Shown: piece after piece, positions 31,401 through 38,783 of the stretch | Layout of the letters: each line of letters starts with the position of its first letter | Position numbering within the stretch: position 1 is the stretch's first letter | Source of the DNA: Streptomyces syringium | GTDB taxonomy: Bacteria; Actinomycetota; Actinomycetes; Streptomycetales; Streptomycetaceae | Assembly (NCBI RefSeq): GCF_017876625.1 | Contig: NZ_JAGIOH010000001.1 | Span: 6,903,501 to 6,967,500 of the forward strand | Direction: 5' to 3' | DNA: 64,000 nucleotides | Program-made: the position numbers and the translations under genes | The notes under the pieces: model-generated | The model's input: the letters and a program-made list of their open reading frames with translations, nothing else | What the model was told of the DNA's origin: nothing | Database searches by the model: none

Positions 31401-34400
31401 GTCAGCTCGTTCGGCTACGGCGGGGTCAACGCCCACGTCGTGCTGGAGGAGTACCCGGCCGACGAGCCCGCGCCGGCCGACGGCCCGGCCGTGTTCGCGC
31501 TCTCCGCCCGCGACCCGGAGCGGCTGCGCGCCTTCGCGCACTCGTTCGTCGACGCCCCGGACAGCTGGGCGCAGGACCTCGCCGGCACCGCCCACACCCT
31601 CCAGACCGGCCGCGCCGAGCACGCCGAACGCCTGGCGTTCGTCGCGGAATCCGGTGAGCACGCGGTGGCCACCCTCCGGCGCTTCCTCGCCGGGGACTCC
31701 TCCGGTATCCACCTCGGCCACGTCGACCGGCACGCCGACAGGTCACCGTTCGACGGCCGCGGTGCCGACGAGACGGCCGCCGCCTGGGTGCGGGGCAGGA
31801 CGATCGACTGGTCCGCCCGGTGGACACCGGCGCCGCGCCGGCGTTCCCTGCCGGCGTACCCCTTCGCCGCCGAGCGGCACTGGTTCACCGACGGCGGCCC
31901 TGCGGGAGCCGTCGAGCCCGCGCCTGTGCCCCCCGCCGGTGACACGGCTGACACGGAGCCCGTCAGCCTCTTCACGGCCGCGTGGACGGCCGAACCCGTG
32001 CCGCCCGCCGTGCCCTTCACGGGCCGGGTGCTCGTGTTCGGCGACCTGCCGGTGCCCGGCGCCGTCCATGTGCGGGCCGGCTCCGCGTACACGGACGACG
32101 GCTCCACCGTCACGATCCGTCCCGGCGAGGCCGAGGACTACGCCCGGCTGCTCACCACGCCGGCGGACCGGATCGTGCACCAGTGGCCGCTGCTCGCACC
32201 GGACCGCGAGGACCTCGGCATCGAGTCGGTCTACCTGCTCGTCCAGGCCATGACGACCTCCCGCGCCGCGAACCGGATCCAGGTCATCGTGCCCGAGGGC
32301 GCCATGGCGGAGGCGTGGGGCGGGTTCGACACCTCGCTGCGCGCCGCCCTGCCCGGCACGGCCTTCGGCGTCGTGCGCGTCACCGGCCGGGTCGACCAGG
32401 CCGCCCTGCTCGCCGAGGTGGCGGCGGAACGCCTCTCCTCGGCCGCGGTCCGTCTCTCGGCCACCGGCCGCACCGTCCGCGCCCTCTCCGAGGTCGCCGC
32501 GCTGCCCGCCGTCGCCTCGCCGCTGCGCCCGGACGGCGTGCACCTGGTGACCGGCGGCACCGGCGGGCTCGGACTGCTGCTCGCCCGCACGCTGCTGGCG
32601 CGCGGTGCCCGAGTGGCCCTCACCGGCCGGTCGCCCGCCGCGGACCGCGCCCGGGAGCTGGCCGAGCTGCGCGCACTCGGTGACGTCGCCTACTTCCAGG
32701 CATCCGTGACCGACCCCGCCGCCATGGCGGAGGTCGTGACGGCCGTCAAGGACCGGTGGGGCGCGCTGCACGGCGTCTTCCACCTGGCCGCGACCGCCTC
32801 GCGCACACCGCTGCCCGGCAAGGACGTCGCCGAGTTCCGCAACCACCTGCGGGCCCGCTTCGAAGGCACCCGCGTGCTCGACGAGGTGACCCGCGACGAG
32901 CCGCTGGACGTGTTCGTCCTGTACTCGTCCCTGGCCGGCCAGCTCGGCGACTACGGTCTCGTCGACTACGCCGTCGGCGCCCGCTTCCTCGACGGATTCG
33001 CCGAGGAGCGCGAGACGCTGCGCTCGGCGGGCCGCCGCAGCGGCCGCGCGGTCTCGATCGACTGGCCCATGTGGCGCGCCGGTGGCATGCACGTGGACCC
33101 CGAGGACGAGCGCGGCTACCTCGCCGCCACCGGCTTCCGTTACCTGGAGGCCGACGAGGGCGAGCGGATGCTCGACCTCGTGCTGCGTCTGGGACACCCC
33201 CAGGTCGCCGTCCTGCCGGGAGAGCCGGGGCGGATGCGCGAGCAGATCGACGCGATGCGGATCCGGCAGAACGCGCCCCAGGCCCGTCCGGCCGCCCCGT
33301 CGCCGTCGGCCGTCCAGCCGTCGCCGGCCGTCCAGCCGGCCGCGGCGTCCGCCGGTGAACTGGCCGGCCGGCTGCGGACGATGGTCGCCGAACTCCTCGG
33401 CCTGGCGCCGACGGCGCTCGACCCCGAGGCCGGCTTCGGTGAGTACGGCCTGGACTCCTTCGGACTCCAGTCCCTCTCCGTGGCCCTGGAGGAGACCTAC
33501 GGCGTGACGGTGCCGACGACGACGCTCTTCGGCGCCAACACGATCGACAAGCTCGCCCGTCACCTCCTGGCCGAGCACCCCGCCCTGCTGGAGCGGGACG
33601 CGGCACCGGCCGCCGCCGCACTGCTCCCGGTCACCCGGACGGAAGCGGTGACCACCCCGGCACCCGTCACCCCGGTGCCCTCATCTGCGGATGACGCCAT
33701 CGCCATCATCGGCATGGCCGGGCGGTTCCCCGACTCGCCGGACGTGGAGTCCTTCTGGCGGAACCTCGCCGACGGACGGGACCTCATCACCGAGACCCCC
33801 GCCGACCGGTGGGACTGGCAGGAGGTGTCCCGGCGCTTCGGCGGCACCGCCCGGTGGGGCGGCTTCCTGAGCGACGTCGACCGCTTCGACGCGCGGTTCT
33901 TCAAGATCTCGCCCGCCGAGGCCGAGGTCATGGACCCGCAGCACCGGCTGTTCCTCGAGCAGACGTGGGCGGCGCTGGAGGACGCCGGATGCCGGCCGGA
34001 CCGGCTCGCCGGCCGCCGGGTCTGCGTGTTCGCGGGCGTGCAGTTCAACGACTACGAGTCGATGGTCCTGCGCGGCGAACAGGTCAACCCCCACGCCGGC
34101 ACCGGACTGGCGCGGACCATCCTGGCCAACCGCATCTCCTACCTGCTGGACCTCAGGGGCCCGAGCGAGAGCATCGACACCGCCTGCTCCAGCTCCCTGG
34201 TGGCACTGCACCGCGCCGTCCGCGCCCTGCGCAGCGGCGAGAGCGAGCTGGCCATCGCCGGCGGCGTGAGCCTCGTGCTGTCGCCGCAGACCGTCGTCGC
34301 CGGCAACCAGCTCGGCGTCCTCTCCCCGGACGGCCGCTGCAAGGCGCTCGACGCCCGGGCCGACGGATACGTCAAGGGCGAAGGCGTCGGCGTGCTCGTG

Positions 34401-37400
34401 CTCAAGCCGCTGTCCCGCGCCCTCGCCGACGGCGACCGGGTGCACGCCGTGATCCGCGGCAGCGCCGTCAACCACGGCGGGCACGCGTCCTCGCTGACCG
34501 CGCCGAACCCGCTCGCGCAGGCCGACCTGCTGGTCGACGCCTACCGGGACGCGGGCGTGCCGGTGGAGACGGTCTCCTACACCGAACTGCACGGCACCGG
34601 CACCGCGCTCGGCGACCCCGTCGAGATCGACGGCCTCGTCCGGGCCCACCGGTCCCTGGCCGAGGGACCGGCGACCGGGTGCGGCATCGGGACCGTCAAG
34701 AGCAACATCGGTCACCTGGAACCCGCCGCGGGCGTCGCGGGCGTGATCAAGGTGGTGCAGGCCATGCGCCACCGGACACTGCCGCCGACGCTGCACCTCC
34801 AGACGCTCAACCCGCTGATCGACCTCACCGGCACCCCGTTCCGGCCCGTACGGGAGACGACCCCCTGGGCGCCCACGGACGACAGCGGCGCACCCCTGCC
34901 GCTGCGCGCCGGCGTCAGCTCCTTCGGCTTCGGCGGCGTCAACGCGCACGTCGTCCTCGAGGAGGCCCCCGCCACGACGCCGCAGGCCCCGGCGGAGGGC
35001 GAGGCGCGTGAGGTGTTCGTGCTCTCGGCCCGCGACGAGGACGCGCTGCGCCGCTACGCCGCGGCGACGGTCGCGTTCCTCGACGGCGAAACACCATCGC
35101 TGTCCTCGCTCGCGTACACCTCCCAGACCGGGCGGATCCCCATGGCCGCGCGGCTCGCGGTGGTCGCCGGCTCGACCGGTGAACTGCGCGCGCGGCTGGC
35201 CGCCTTCCTCGACGGCGACCGTGCCGGCGGTGGTGGTGCGGACGGCGGCCACGCGTGGCTGTCCGAGCCGGAGGGCGCGAGCTACCTGGCGCGCCTGGTC
35301 CGTGAGGGAAACCTCGACCGGCTCGCGGAACTCTGGCAGGCAGGCGCCGACTTCGACTGGAACGCCCTGCGTTCCGACCGGCCCCCGCTGACGTCCATGC
35401 CCACCTACCCCTTCGCACGCGAACGGCACTGGCTCACCGCCGGCCCCGCCGCGGGCGGACAGCAGGCCCCGCAGGACTCGGCGACGACCTCCCTGCTGCT
35501 GGTGAAGGACTGGGAGCCCGCGCCGCTGCCGCAGGCCGAGTTGCCGGACGGCGTCATGGTGCTCGTCAGCGCCGAGACCGAACCCGTCGCCGTGGCGGCG
35601 TTCGGCCCCGCGGCCACCGTGGTCCGGCTCGACCACGACAGTGACGAGGCCGCCGTCGCCCGGATCGCGGAGTCGGCCCGTCGGATGGCCGCCGTCGTCG
35701 ACCTGGTGGACGTGTCGGCCACGCCGGTCGCGGCACCGGAGGCCGACTGGTCCCGGATCGCGCTGCTGCGCGAGCTGGTCACCGCGAACCGCACCCGCGG
35801 CTTCGCCTACCTGCACCTGACCCACGGCCTCACGACGTTCCGGGCCGAGCAGCCGACGCTGCGCGGCGCGGCCTTCGCCGGCCTCGTCAGGATGCTCACG
35901 GCGGAGTACCGCGGCGTGTTCGCCCGCACCCTCGACCTCGACACCCTGGAGCCGGCCGCGGTGCGGGCGGCGGTCGCCGCCGAACTCGCCGCGACCGACC
36001 CGGTCACCGAGGTCTGCGTGCGGGCGGGGGAGCGGCACCGGCCGCTGCTGCGCCCGGCCGACCCGGTCACGCCGTCCGCCGACTGGTCGGCGGACCTGGC
36101 CGGCCGTACGGTCGTCATCACCGGCGGCACCGGCGCCCTGGGCCGCCTGGTCGCGGCCCGGCTCATCGAACGGGGAGCCGACCGGCTCGTCCTGCTCGGC
36201 CGCTCGCCGCTGCCCGCCCGGGACGAGTGGCCCGCGCTCCTCGCGGACCCCGGCACCGACCCGGCCCTCGCGGCCCGGCTGCGCGACCTCGCGGCGCTCG
36301 ACCGCCCGGGCGTGCGGGTGGCCGTCGAGACCGCCCCGCTGGAGAGGATCTCCGAAGTCCTGGACCGCGCACGGCGCGAGCTGGGCCCGATCGCCGGCAT
36401 CGTGCACTGCGCCGGGCTCGGTGTGATGCGCGACCCGGCCTTCATCGGCAAGCGGACCGAGGACATCCAGCGGGTCCTCGAACCGAAGACGGCAGGCCTC
36501 CAGGCCGTCCTGGACGGGTGCGCGGACGACCCCCTGCAGTTCATCGTGCTGTACTCCTCCGTCGCCGGCCAGGTGCCCGCGCTGGCGGTCGGCATGAGCG
36601 ACTACGCGCTGGCCAACTCCGTGCTGGACCGGGTCGCCGAGTACCGGGCCGCCACCGGCGGACCCGTCGTCAGGTCGCTGCAGTGGCCGAGCTGGCGCTC
36701 GGCCGGCATGCCCGAGGTCGACACCCCGGCCTACCGGGACCTCGGACTGCGGACCCTGGACCCGGAGACGGGACTGGCCCTGCTGGACCGGGCGATGACC
36801 GGGAGCCACCCCGTGGTCCTGCCGTGCGTCGTGGACGCCGGGCGCTTCGACGCCGGCGCCCTGCTCGCGGTCCCCGCGCCCGGCCGTCCGGCCGACGCGC
36901 CGGCCGCCGCCGCCCCCGGGGCGGCGCCCGGCGCCGCCCCGGCCGGGGACGGCCTCGTCCGGCGGGTGACCGAGGTGATCGCCTCGACGCTGCGGCTGGA
37001 CCCCGCGCAGGTCGGACCGGACGAGGACTTCGCCGACCTGGGCGTGGACTCGATCATGGTCGCCCAGATCCTCGCGGCGCTGGAGCGGGAGCTCGGCGTC
37101 GTCGCGGAGCCGTCGGCCGTCCTCGAGAACCCGACCGTGACGCTCCTCGCGAAGGCGCTGCGGGACCAGGTGCCGGAAGCCGCACCGTCGGCACCCACCC
37201 CGGCCCCTGACCCGGTCTCCGTGCCGTCCGCGCCCGTGGCAGCTGCGGAATCCACCGGACGGGCCGCCGCCGGCACCACGTCAAAGACGGCGGAGTCGGG
37301 GGCGGCAGCGGCCGGACCGAAGGACGGCATCGCCGTCATCGGCATCGCCGCGCACTTCCCCGGCGCGCCCGACCACCGGGCGTTCTGGCGGAACCTGGTG

Positions 37401-38783
37401 TCCGGGACGGACTCGGTGACCGAGGTGCCGCCGTCCCGCTGGGACCCGGACCGCTTCTGGCGGCCCGACCCGCAGCCCGGCACCACCGTCAGCAAGTGGG
37501 GCGGCTTCCTCGACGGCATCGAGGACTTCGACCCGGACCACTTCCGGCTCGACCCGGCCGGCGCCCCGTTCGTCGACCCCCTGGTGCGCCAGGTCCTCGA
37601 AACCGGCGCGGAGTGCCTGGCCGACGCCGGGCTCACCCCCGAGGAGGTCGCGGGCCGGCGCGTGGGCGTCTTCGCGGGCGCCCGGGCGGCGAACTTCGGT
37701 GCCCATCACGGCACCGCGGGCCCGCACTCGATCAGCGGGATGGCGCAGAACTTCATTGCCGCGCAGCTGTCCCACTACCTCGACCTGCGCGGACCGGCCG
37801 TCGTCGTCGACACGGCCTGCTCCAGCGCGCTCGTCGCGGTGCACCTGGCCACGCACAGCCTGCGGACCGGAGAGTCGGACCTGGCGTTCGCCGCCGGCGT
37901 CGACATCCTCCTCGACGAGGTGCCGTTCGTCGGCATGAGCGGGGCGGGCGCGCTGTCGCCGACCGGCCGCTGCCACACCTTCGACGAGCGGGCCGACGGC
38001 ATCGTCCTCGGCGAGGGCGCCGGCATGCTGATGCTCAAGCGCCTGTCCGACGCGGTGCGCGACGGCGACCGGGTCTACGCGGTCATCGAGGGCAGCGCCG
38101 TCAACAACGACGGCCGCACCATGGGCATCACGACGCCGAAGCCGAGCGCGCAGCGGCAGGTGATCGAGGCCGCCTGGGCGGACGCCGGCATCACCCCGGC
38201 GCAGATCGGCTACGTGGAAGCACACGGCACCGGCACCATGATCGGTGACCCGATGGAGCTGAAGGCGCTCACGGAGGCGTTCCGCGGCTCCACCGACGAG
38301 ATCGGGTTCTGCGGCGTCGGCAGTGTGAAGACCAACATCGGGCACACCCTCAGCGCGGCCGGCATGGCCGGACTGATCAAGGTCGTGCTGTCGGTCCACC
38401 ACGCGCAGCTGCCGCCCACCCTGCACTGCTCGACCCTCAACCGGCGCTTCCGGTTCGAGGAGTCACCGTTGTTCCCCGTGCGGGAGGCGCGGCCGTTCAC
38501 CGGCCGCGACGGAACGCGCCGGGGCGCCGTCAGCTCCTTCGGGTTCGGCGGCACCAACGCGCACATGGTGGTGCGCCAGGCACCCGGCGACCACGTGCCG
38601 TCCCGCGTTCCGCTGGAGGCGCCCCGCTACCGGCGGCGGCGGTTCTGGTTCGACGCACCGGCGCCCGCGCCGACGTCCGTACCCGCGCCGACGTCCCCCG
38701 ACGCCGGACCTCCCGTGGTGACGGACCCGCCCGAGCCGTTCTTCGAGCTCGAGTTCTCGACTGTGCCGGAAGGAAAGAAATGA
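19419..38783 (+). CDS. Giant trans-AT polyketide synthase, five ACP-containing modules ending in split-module KS10 (KirAIV-type)
   Basis: A 6454-aa protein started at the ATG overlapping the previous stop (TGATG); upstream in-frame codons lie inside the previous KS. Order by residue: post-KS linker (10-140), DH (His164, Asp328/Gln332), KR (near 583), ACP (Ser874); KS6 (Cys1127, His1262), DH (His1586, Asp1745/His1749), KR (near 2050), C-MT (EIGAGTGGTT near 2491), ACP (Ser2746); KS7 (Cys2990, His3125), ACP (Ser3511); KS8 (Cys3749, His3884), KR (near 4380), ACP (Ser4680); KS9 (Cys4923, His5058 in ELHGTGT), KR (near 5567), ACP (Ser5878); KS10 (Cys6134 in ACSSAL, His6269). There is no AT or ER. 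Predicted steps after glycine: C=C, C=C with alpha-methyl, unreduced, OH, OH, then KS10 starts a step finished by the next protein. KS7-ACP lacks the KR and MT expected from kirromycin. The stop overlaps the next ATG by 4 nt. Confidence 0.93.
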   Translation: MSGNTEHKAARLIVLSADGAEQLDRYRAEMAAWLDAHPTASLDGIAHTLQAGREQLRERLAVVVTDTRELAARLRDGEGVTTGTAQADAGAEALATDDVAEAARIWVTGRPVVWPELPGGRPARLSLPHPPRPTRRYWISPPAGLADGPAERLLTGDEFYLRDHALGTIKILPAVAALEFAVAAAAKLGHGTPTGIVNVLWARPVLVEDEAVRVRLHLEKAADGVSYEVRRVDGTADGALCSTGTLRFDARPEAPLLDLDAVRARLPRTATAEECYAVFTALGGGYGPSLQGLRSVRSAPGEALAHVAVPAAADVPFDDFTLHPSLLDAMLQACLWTDEDPAAPRARQLPFSVDAVDIFGPLPEQGHVHAVATPAGHDVTLADEEGRVCVRLRAVVTRAVDGAARLDNAVATNLLAQRWRPAPAAAAGRPARVVLLGEGTLPGAERAGEDTVFPRAEELLLVRPVDGDPLPGLLRLFRAWSAQPARQPVRVLHVFRPTGGAEDARVYALDGFARSLAHEHPEFRVAVIEPGAVPLADVVAAEAHGPHEFRVRHTAEGRQALRWESVEPAAAPLTPRGTVLVTGGAGAIGRHLVAHLGGSARYVLTGRSATADLTDLRAAGLDVHYLCADLGAPGAAADLVERVHASFGPVHGVLHLAGTTRDALLIRKTDEDSAAVLAPKVRGTLDLDRATANDPLDFFVSFSSMSGAAGSPGQTDYAYANRFLDAFTAWRRGSDRPGRSLSVLWSLWADGGIRVDADDATAARMARQVGLVAMPTGAALAAFDRALGHDGDHVLVAHGNLARLREVLDATAPEPAAPQAPSGQSVLSGQPGTAGAEPSAAAEDFLREVLAEVFEFPPEEIEADTAFEQYGIDSLLIMDLTRRLEEHFGSLPKTLFFEYQNLRALADWFTEHHGARILELTPAPAVEAPAPAPAASAPAPVTPTAVTPAAHQGGATASAQGPVPIAIVGVAARFAESDTLEAFWANLKAGRDLVTEIPADRWDWRDYDQATPADRAARYSRWGSFLRGIDKFDPLFFGVSPREAEIIDPQERLFLQTAWHAMENAGRTRADLRSHRVGVYVGAMYGLYQLHEAEDGRIGASSHASIANRVSYTLGLTGPSLGVDTMCSSSLTAIHLAVRDLWAGDTDMAVAGGVNLHAHPYKYRFLGQGQFTSSDGRCRSFGADGDGYVPGEGVGAVLLRPLADAVRDGDHIHGVILGSSVNHGGRTNGFTVPNPVAQGDLVAQALAQAGVDPASLGYLEAHGTGTALGDPVEIRGLARALGTAVPSSGTLPIGSVKSNVGHLESASGMAGLCKVLLQMQHGELVPSLHADPLNPNIDFDSTPLRVQRDLAPWPRIAGTPRRAGISSFGAGGANAHLVVEEYQDHHEDAAVLTADGDERGPWLFPLSAKTPERLPVLAAELADALENGPQRRLADVAFTLQRGREEWADRMVVSASTVTELVARLRGSDPQGVWTGSARGRKTSRTAAPVGTAPADIAAAWAAGATVDWPQTRGRRVPLPGYPFEELRCWLTDTIWSPPAQPAPGPDRAAPRPVHPLLDEVDPVDSLDGLTYRTAFGPEHPYIDGHRVGAMRLLPAAAVLEMARAAAEAAGAGQRLKLANVRWLRPFVVAGTERSARTRLRRGDSGLVFDLRDGDGELLAEGRIDALPAPAPETVAIDAVRARLNRRHEGTDLYADLAAAGLVYGPALRTVEWIAAGDGEALVRLRVPAEAARFAGSALHPSVVDGALHAFAVLRDRSAGPAMVPFALTAAEVLSPVTDLGYAHVRTVGTDRYELTLTDDAGRVCARLRDLSLRPAPGAATPETPQALQAPHAMAAVSADDLMYVPRWSALPARETAPTGGTTWLVRGPEFAELAAALTARLGGTVVELEPDRLATATGRPDHVVLLGPGAGARTGATDATDDIAALEATQERGVLALFRLAKVLQRLGSSVRLTVVTEDALGTAGEPVGNPYAASLHGLALSLAQEHPRWRVAVVDRSSADRPSADVLDVPAGGPYALRGDVLHHRRLIPVTATPPQERIRRDGTYLILGGAGGIGLELTEWLVRTYRAKVVLLGRSELDTARRDRLRAIDPDGTLVSYRRADATDPAALRDAVAWTRATHGALHGVFHATIVLRDQTVATMTEETFRSVLEAKTRTSVALHAALTGSADLDFVLFFSSAVALSGSAGQGNYAAGSTFEDAFAHHLDGVLAAKAAVINWGYWGTVGIVADERHRARLAATGIHSITPEEGMAAVHSVLGRPDRQVIVVKADATALAAVGVEPAPADRAHTETNTAMNTEAPADDPSLVPSLTALPPVARLLTEADDARLTEVMCGWLWTLFRQEGVFLTQGERWTSATLAERLRVLPGQGRLFAELLRQLTESGYLHDDGGHLTPAGRPAPADPEGELVALCEQKPALNRFDRLLLPCMRNLFAVMRGSVRATDVMFPGGSTALVEGAYRGSPVVDRANELVVGAVTDSLSRHHGPVTVVEIGAGTGGTTASVLPALTASGADVTYVYTDISRAFLQHGKQRFAETYPYVRFQQLDISGDPVAQGFEPGSADLVVAANVLHATSDLLGTLRAVAWLLKPGGRLVLNEASSNVLTATLTFGLLDGWWLHEDAELRLPGSPLLSAPGWRKALALAGFARSRALPADEGLSQHVVVAETATGAAPAALPTAAVASPRATEPAVPTVPSGPSSVPSGGDADALVEAAREYVKDAFVEILQVPRNRLWLDETYENFGVDSLTVARIVDLLSERMGELPATLLFEYPTVREVADYLVERHADKVRALLPEAPAAAEPAAPGSAVAAYPAVHASDRPAEPAAAADRRIAVIGVAGRYPLADDPDAFWANLRAGRDCVREVPADRWDHSALTEADGQKISRWGGFLDGIDEFDPRFFQMSLREAELTDPQERLFLQTSWHALEDAGYTRARLRGSRVGVYTGVMYGHYQLFEDERGLAGGMGYASIANRVSYFFDFHGPSMAIDTMCSSSLTAIHLACEALAAGQADYALAGGVNLAPHPRKYRQLAAGGFTGESGRCRSFAADGDGMVPGEGVGAVLLKPLAAAERDGDRILGVILAGAVNHGGKTGGYAVPSPAAQGEVIASALHGAGVDPASVSYVEAHGTGTALGDPAEVAGLIRAFGDLPAGSVALGSVKSSVGHLESAAGVAALTKVLLQMKARELAPSLHAEALNPAVDWNSVPFRVQRELTPWKGAEPLRAGISAFGAGGSNAHLVVEEYRADTPADTPAGPAVFPFSARDAEALRRVVERMLDWLRTAGPGADPKDIATAVGVPVTAVDEPLDELGLDPATMVRLIGLGDFVRPGTVHGGTTLRELAGRAGGGAGVDLGRLAYTLQTGREPMAHRFAVVARSAGELTEALEAFLAGRPCGHTAVVTAEPGTATVPSPADPDGVARRWAAGEVFDWAAAHQGPVRPLSLPGYPFARTRCWIDAVAPTAPVGPAVPVAAGAPAARPAGSLDTLLRLLGAVSGYPVTDLDPAGSFHEHGLDSLSLIRFADDVANAFGVPVGPDQLLATPTPKTLAEWLDREHPDAVAGAAPAGPEPAPALPAAADRAADDPVVIVGMAGTLPGARDLDEFWAGLQRGGDLFTEVPADRWDSQAHYGDPARHPDRTRITRGGFMPDVDRFDPLFFGISPREARWMDPRQRLLLRTVWTALEDAGIDPADLAGTDTGLFVGVGASEYAELVQRSGTATDAYSSTGLTPSMLANRVSYHLDLRGPSEPVDTACSSSLVALHRAAEALRLGHCDTVIAGGVSLMLSPVTFASLERAGMLSPDGVGRAFDKDAAGYVRGEGVGAVVLKRLSRARADGNPILAVLRGTAVNHGGRSNSLTAPNPRAQAEVIVRAHREAGTDPATIGYIETHGTGTVIGDPAETNGLRQAFAELYREWGHPALAAPHCALGALKNTIGHLEPAAGIAAVLRVLLSMRHGRITGDPHGPELNPHLALEGTAFEVAAAGRDWAPVAPGVPRRAGVSSFGYGGVNAHVVLEEYPADEPAPADGPAVFALSARDPERLRAFAHSFVDAPDSWAQDLAGTAHTLQTGRAEHAERLAFVAESGEHAVATLRRFLAGDSSGIHLGHVDRHADRSPFDGRGADETAAAWVRGRTIDWSARWTPAPRRRSLPAYPFAAERHWFTDGGPAGAVEPAPVPPAGDTADTEPVSLFTAAWTAEPVPPAVPFTGRVLVFGDLPVPGAVHVRAGSAYTDDGSTVTIRPGEAEDYARLLTTPADRIVHQWPLLAPDREDLGIESVYLLVQAMTTSRAANRIQVIVPEGAMAEAWGGFDTSLRAALPGTAFGVVRVTGRVDQAALLAEVAAERLSSAAVRLSATGRTVRALSEVAALPAVASPLRPDGVHLVTGGTGGLGLLLARTLLARGARVALTGRSPAADRARELAELRALGDVAYFQASVTDPAAMAEVVTAVKDRWGALHGVFHLAATASRTPLPGKDVAEFRNHLRARFEGTRVLDEVTRDEPLDVFVLYSSLAGQLGDYGLVDYAVGARFLDGFAEERETLRSAGRRSGRAVSIDWPMWRAGGMHVDPEDERGYLAATGFRYLEADEGERMLDLVLRLGHPQVAVLPGEPGRMREQIDAMRIRQNAPQARPAAPSPSAVQPSPAVQPAAASAGELAGRLRTMVAELLGLAPTALDPEAGFGEYGLDSFGLQSLSVALEETYGVTVPTTTLFGANTIDKLARHLLAEHPALLERDAAPAAAALLPVTRTEAVTTPAPVTPVPSSADDAIAIIGMAGRFPDSPDVESFWRNLADGRDLITETPADRWDWQEVSRRFGGTARWGGFLSDVDRFDARFFKISPAEAEVMDPQHRLFLEQTWAALEDAGCRPDRLAGRRVCVFAGVQFNDYESMVLRGEQVNPHAGTGLARTILANRISYLLDLRGPSESIDTACSSSLVALHRAVRALRSGESELAIAGGVSLVLSPQTVVAGNQLGVLSPDGRCKALDARADGYVKGEGVGVLVLKPLSRALADGDRVHAVIRGSAVNHGGHASSLTAPNPLAQADLLVDAYRDAGVPVETVSYTELHGTGTALGDPVEIDGLVRAHRSLAEGPATGCGIGTVKSNIGHLEPAAGVAGVIKVVQAMRHRTLPPTLHLQTLNPLIDLTGTPFRPVRETTPWAPTDDSGAPLPLRAGVSSFGFGGVNAHVVLEEAPATTPQAPAEGEAREVFVLSARDEDALRRYAAATVAFLDGETPSLSSLAYTSQTGRIPMAARLAVVAGSTGELRARLAAFLDGDRAGGGGADGGHAWLSEPEGASYLARLVREGNLDRLAELWQAGADFDWNALRSDRPPLTSMPTYPFARERHWLTAGPAAGGQQAPQDSATTSLLLVKDWEPAPLPQAELPDGVMVLVSAETEPVAVAAFGPAATVVRLDHDSDEAAVARIAESARRMAAVVDLVDVSATPVAAPEADWSRIALLRELVTANRTRGFAYLHLTHGLTTFRAEQPTLRGAAFAGLVRMLTAEYRGVFARTLDLDTLEPAAVRAAVAAELAATDPVTEVCVRAGERHRPLLRPADPVTPSADWSADLAGRTVVITGGTGALGRLVAARLIERGADRLVLLGRSPLPARDEWPALLADPGTDPALAARLRDLAALDRPGVRVAVETAPLERISEVLDRARRELGPIAGIVHCAGLGVMRDPAFIGKRTEDIQRVLEPKTAGLQAVLDGCADDPLQFIVLYSSVAGQVPALAVGMSDYALANSVLDRVAEYRAATGGPVVRSLQWPSWRSAGMPEVDTPAYRDLGLRTLDPETGLALLDRAMTGSHPVVLPCVVDAGRFDAGALLAVPAPGRPADAPAAAAPGAAPGAAPAGDGLVRRVTEVIASTLRLDPAQVGPDEDFADLGVDSIMVAQILAALERELGVVAEPSAVLENPTVTLLAKALRDQVPEAAPSAPTPAPDPVSVPSAPVAAAESTGRAAAGTTSKTAESGAAAAGPKDGIAVIGIAAHFPGAPDHRAFWRNLVSGTDSVTEVPPSRWDPDRFWRPDPQPGTTVSKWGGFLDGIEDFDPDHFRLDPAGAPFVDPLVRQVLETGAECLADAGLTPEEVAGRRVGVFAGARAANFGAHHGTAGPHSISGMAQNFIAAQLSHYLDLRGPAVVVDTACSSALVAVHLATHSLRTGESDLAFAAGVDILLDEVPFVGMSGAGALSPTGRCHTFDERADGIVLGEGAGMLMLKRLSDAVRDGDRVYAVIEGSAVNNDGRTMGITTPKPSAQRQVIEAAWADAGITPAQIGYVEAHGTGTMIGDPMELKALTEAFRGSTDEIGFCGVGSVKTNIGHTLSAAGMAGLIKVVLSVHHAQLPPTLHCSTLNRRFRFEESPLFPVREARPFTGRDGTRRGAVSSFGFGGTNAHMVVRQAPGDHVPSRVPLEAPRYRRRRFWFDAPAPAPTSVPAPTSPDAGPPVVTDPPEPFFELEFSTVPEGKK

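Noticed and set aside
14737..38783. Assignment to oxazolomycin, virginiamycin M or lankacidin type clusters, which also insert glycine
   Set aside because: None has nine extensions after glycine ending in a methylmalonyl then malonyl cis-AT pair without a thioesterase; the kirromycin order fits better.
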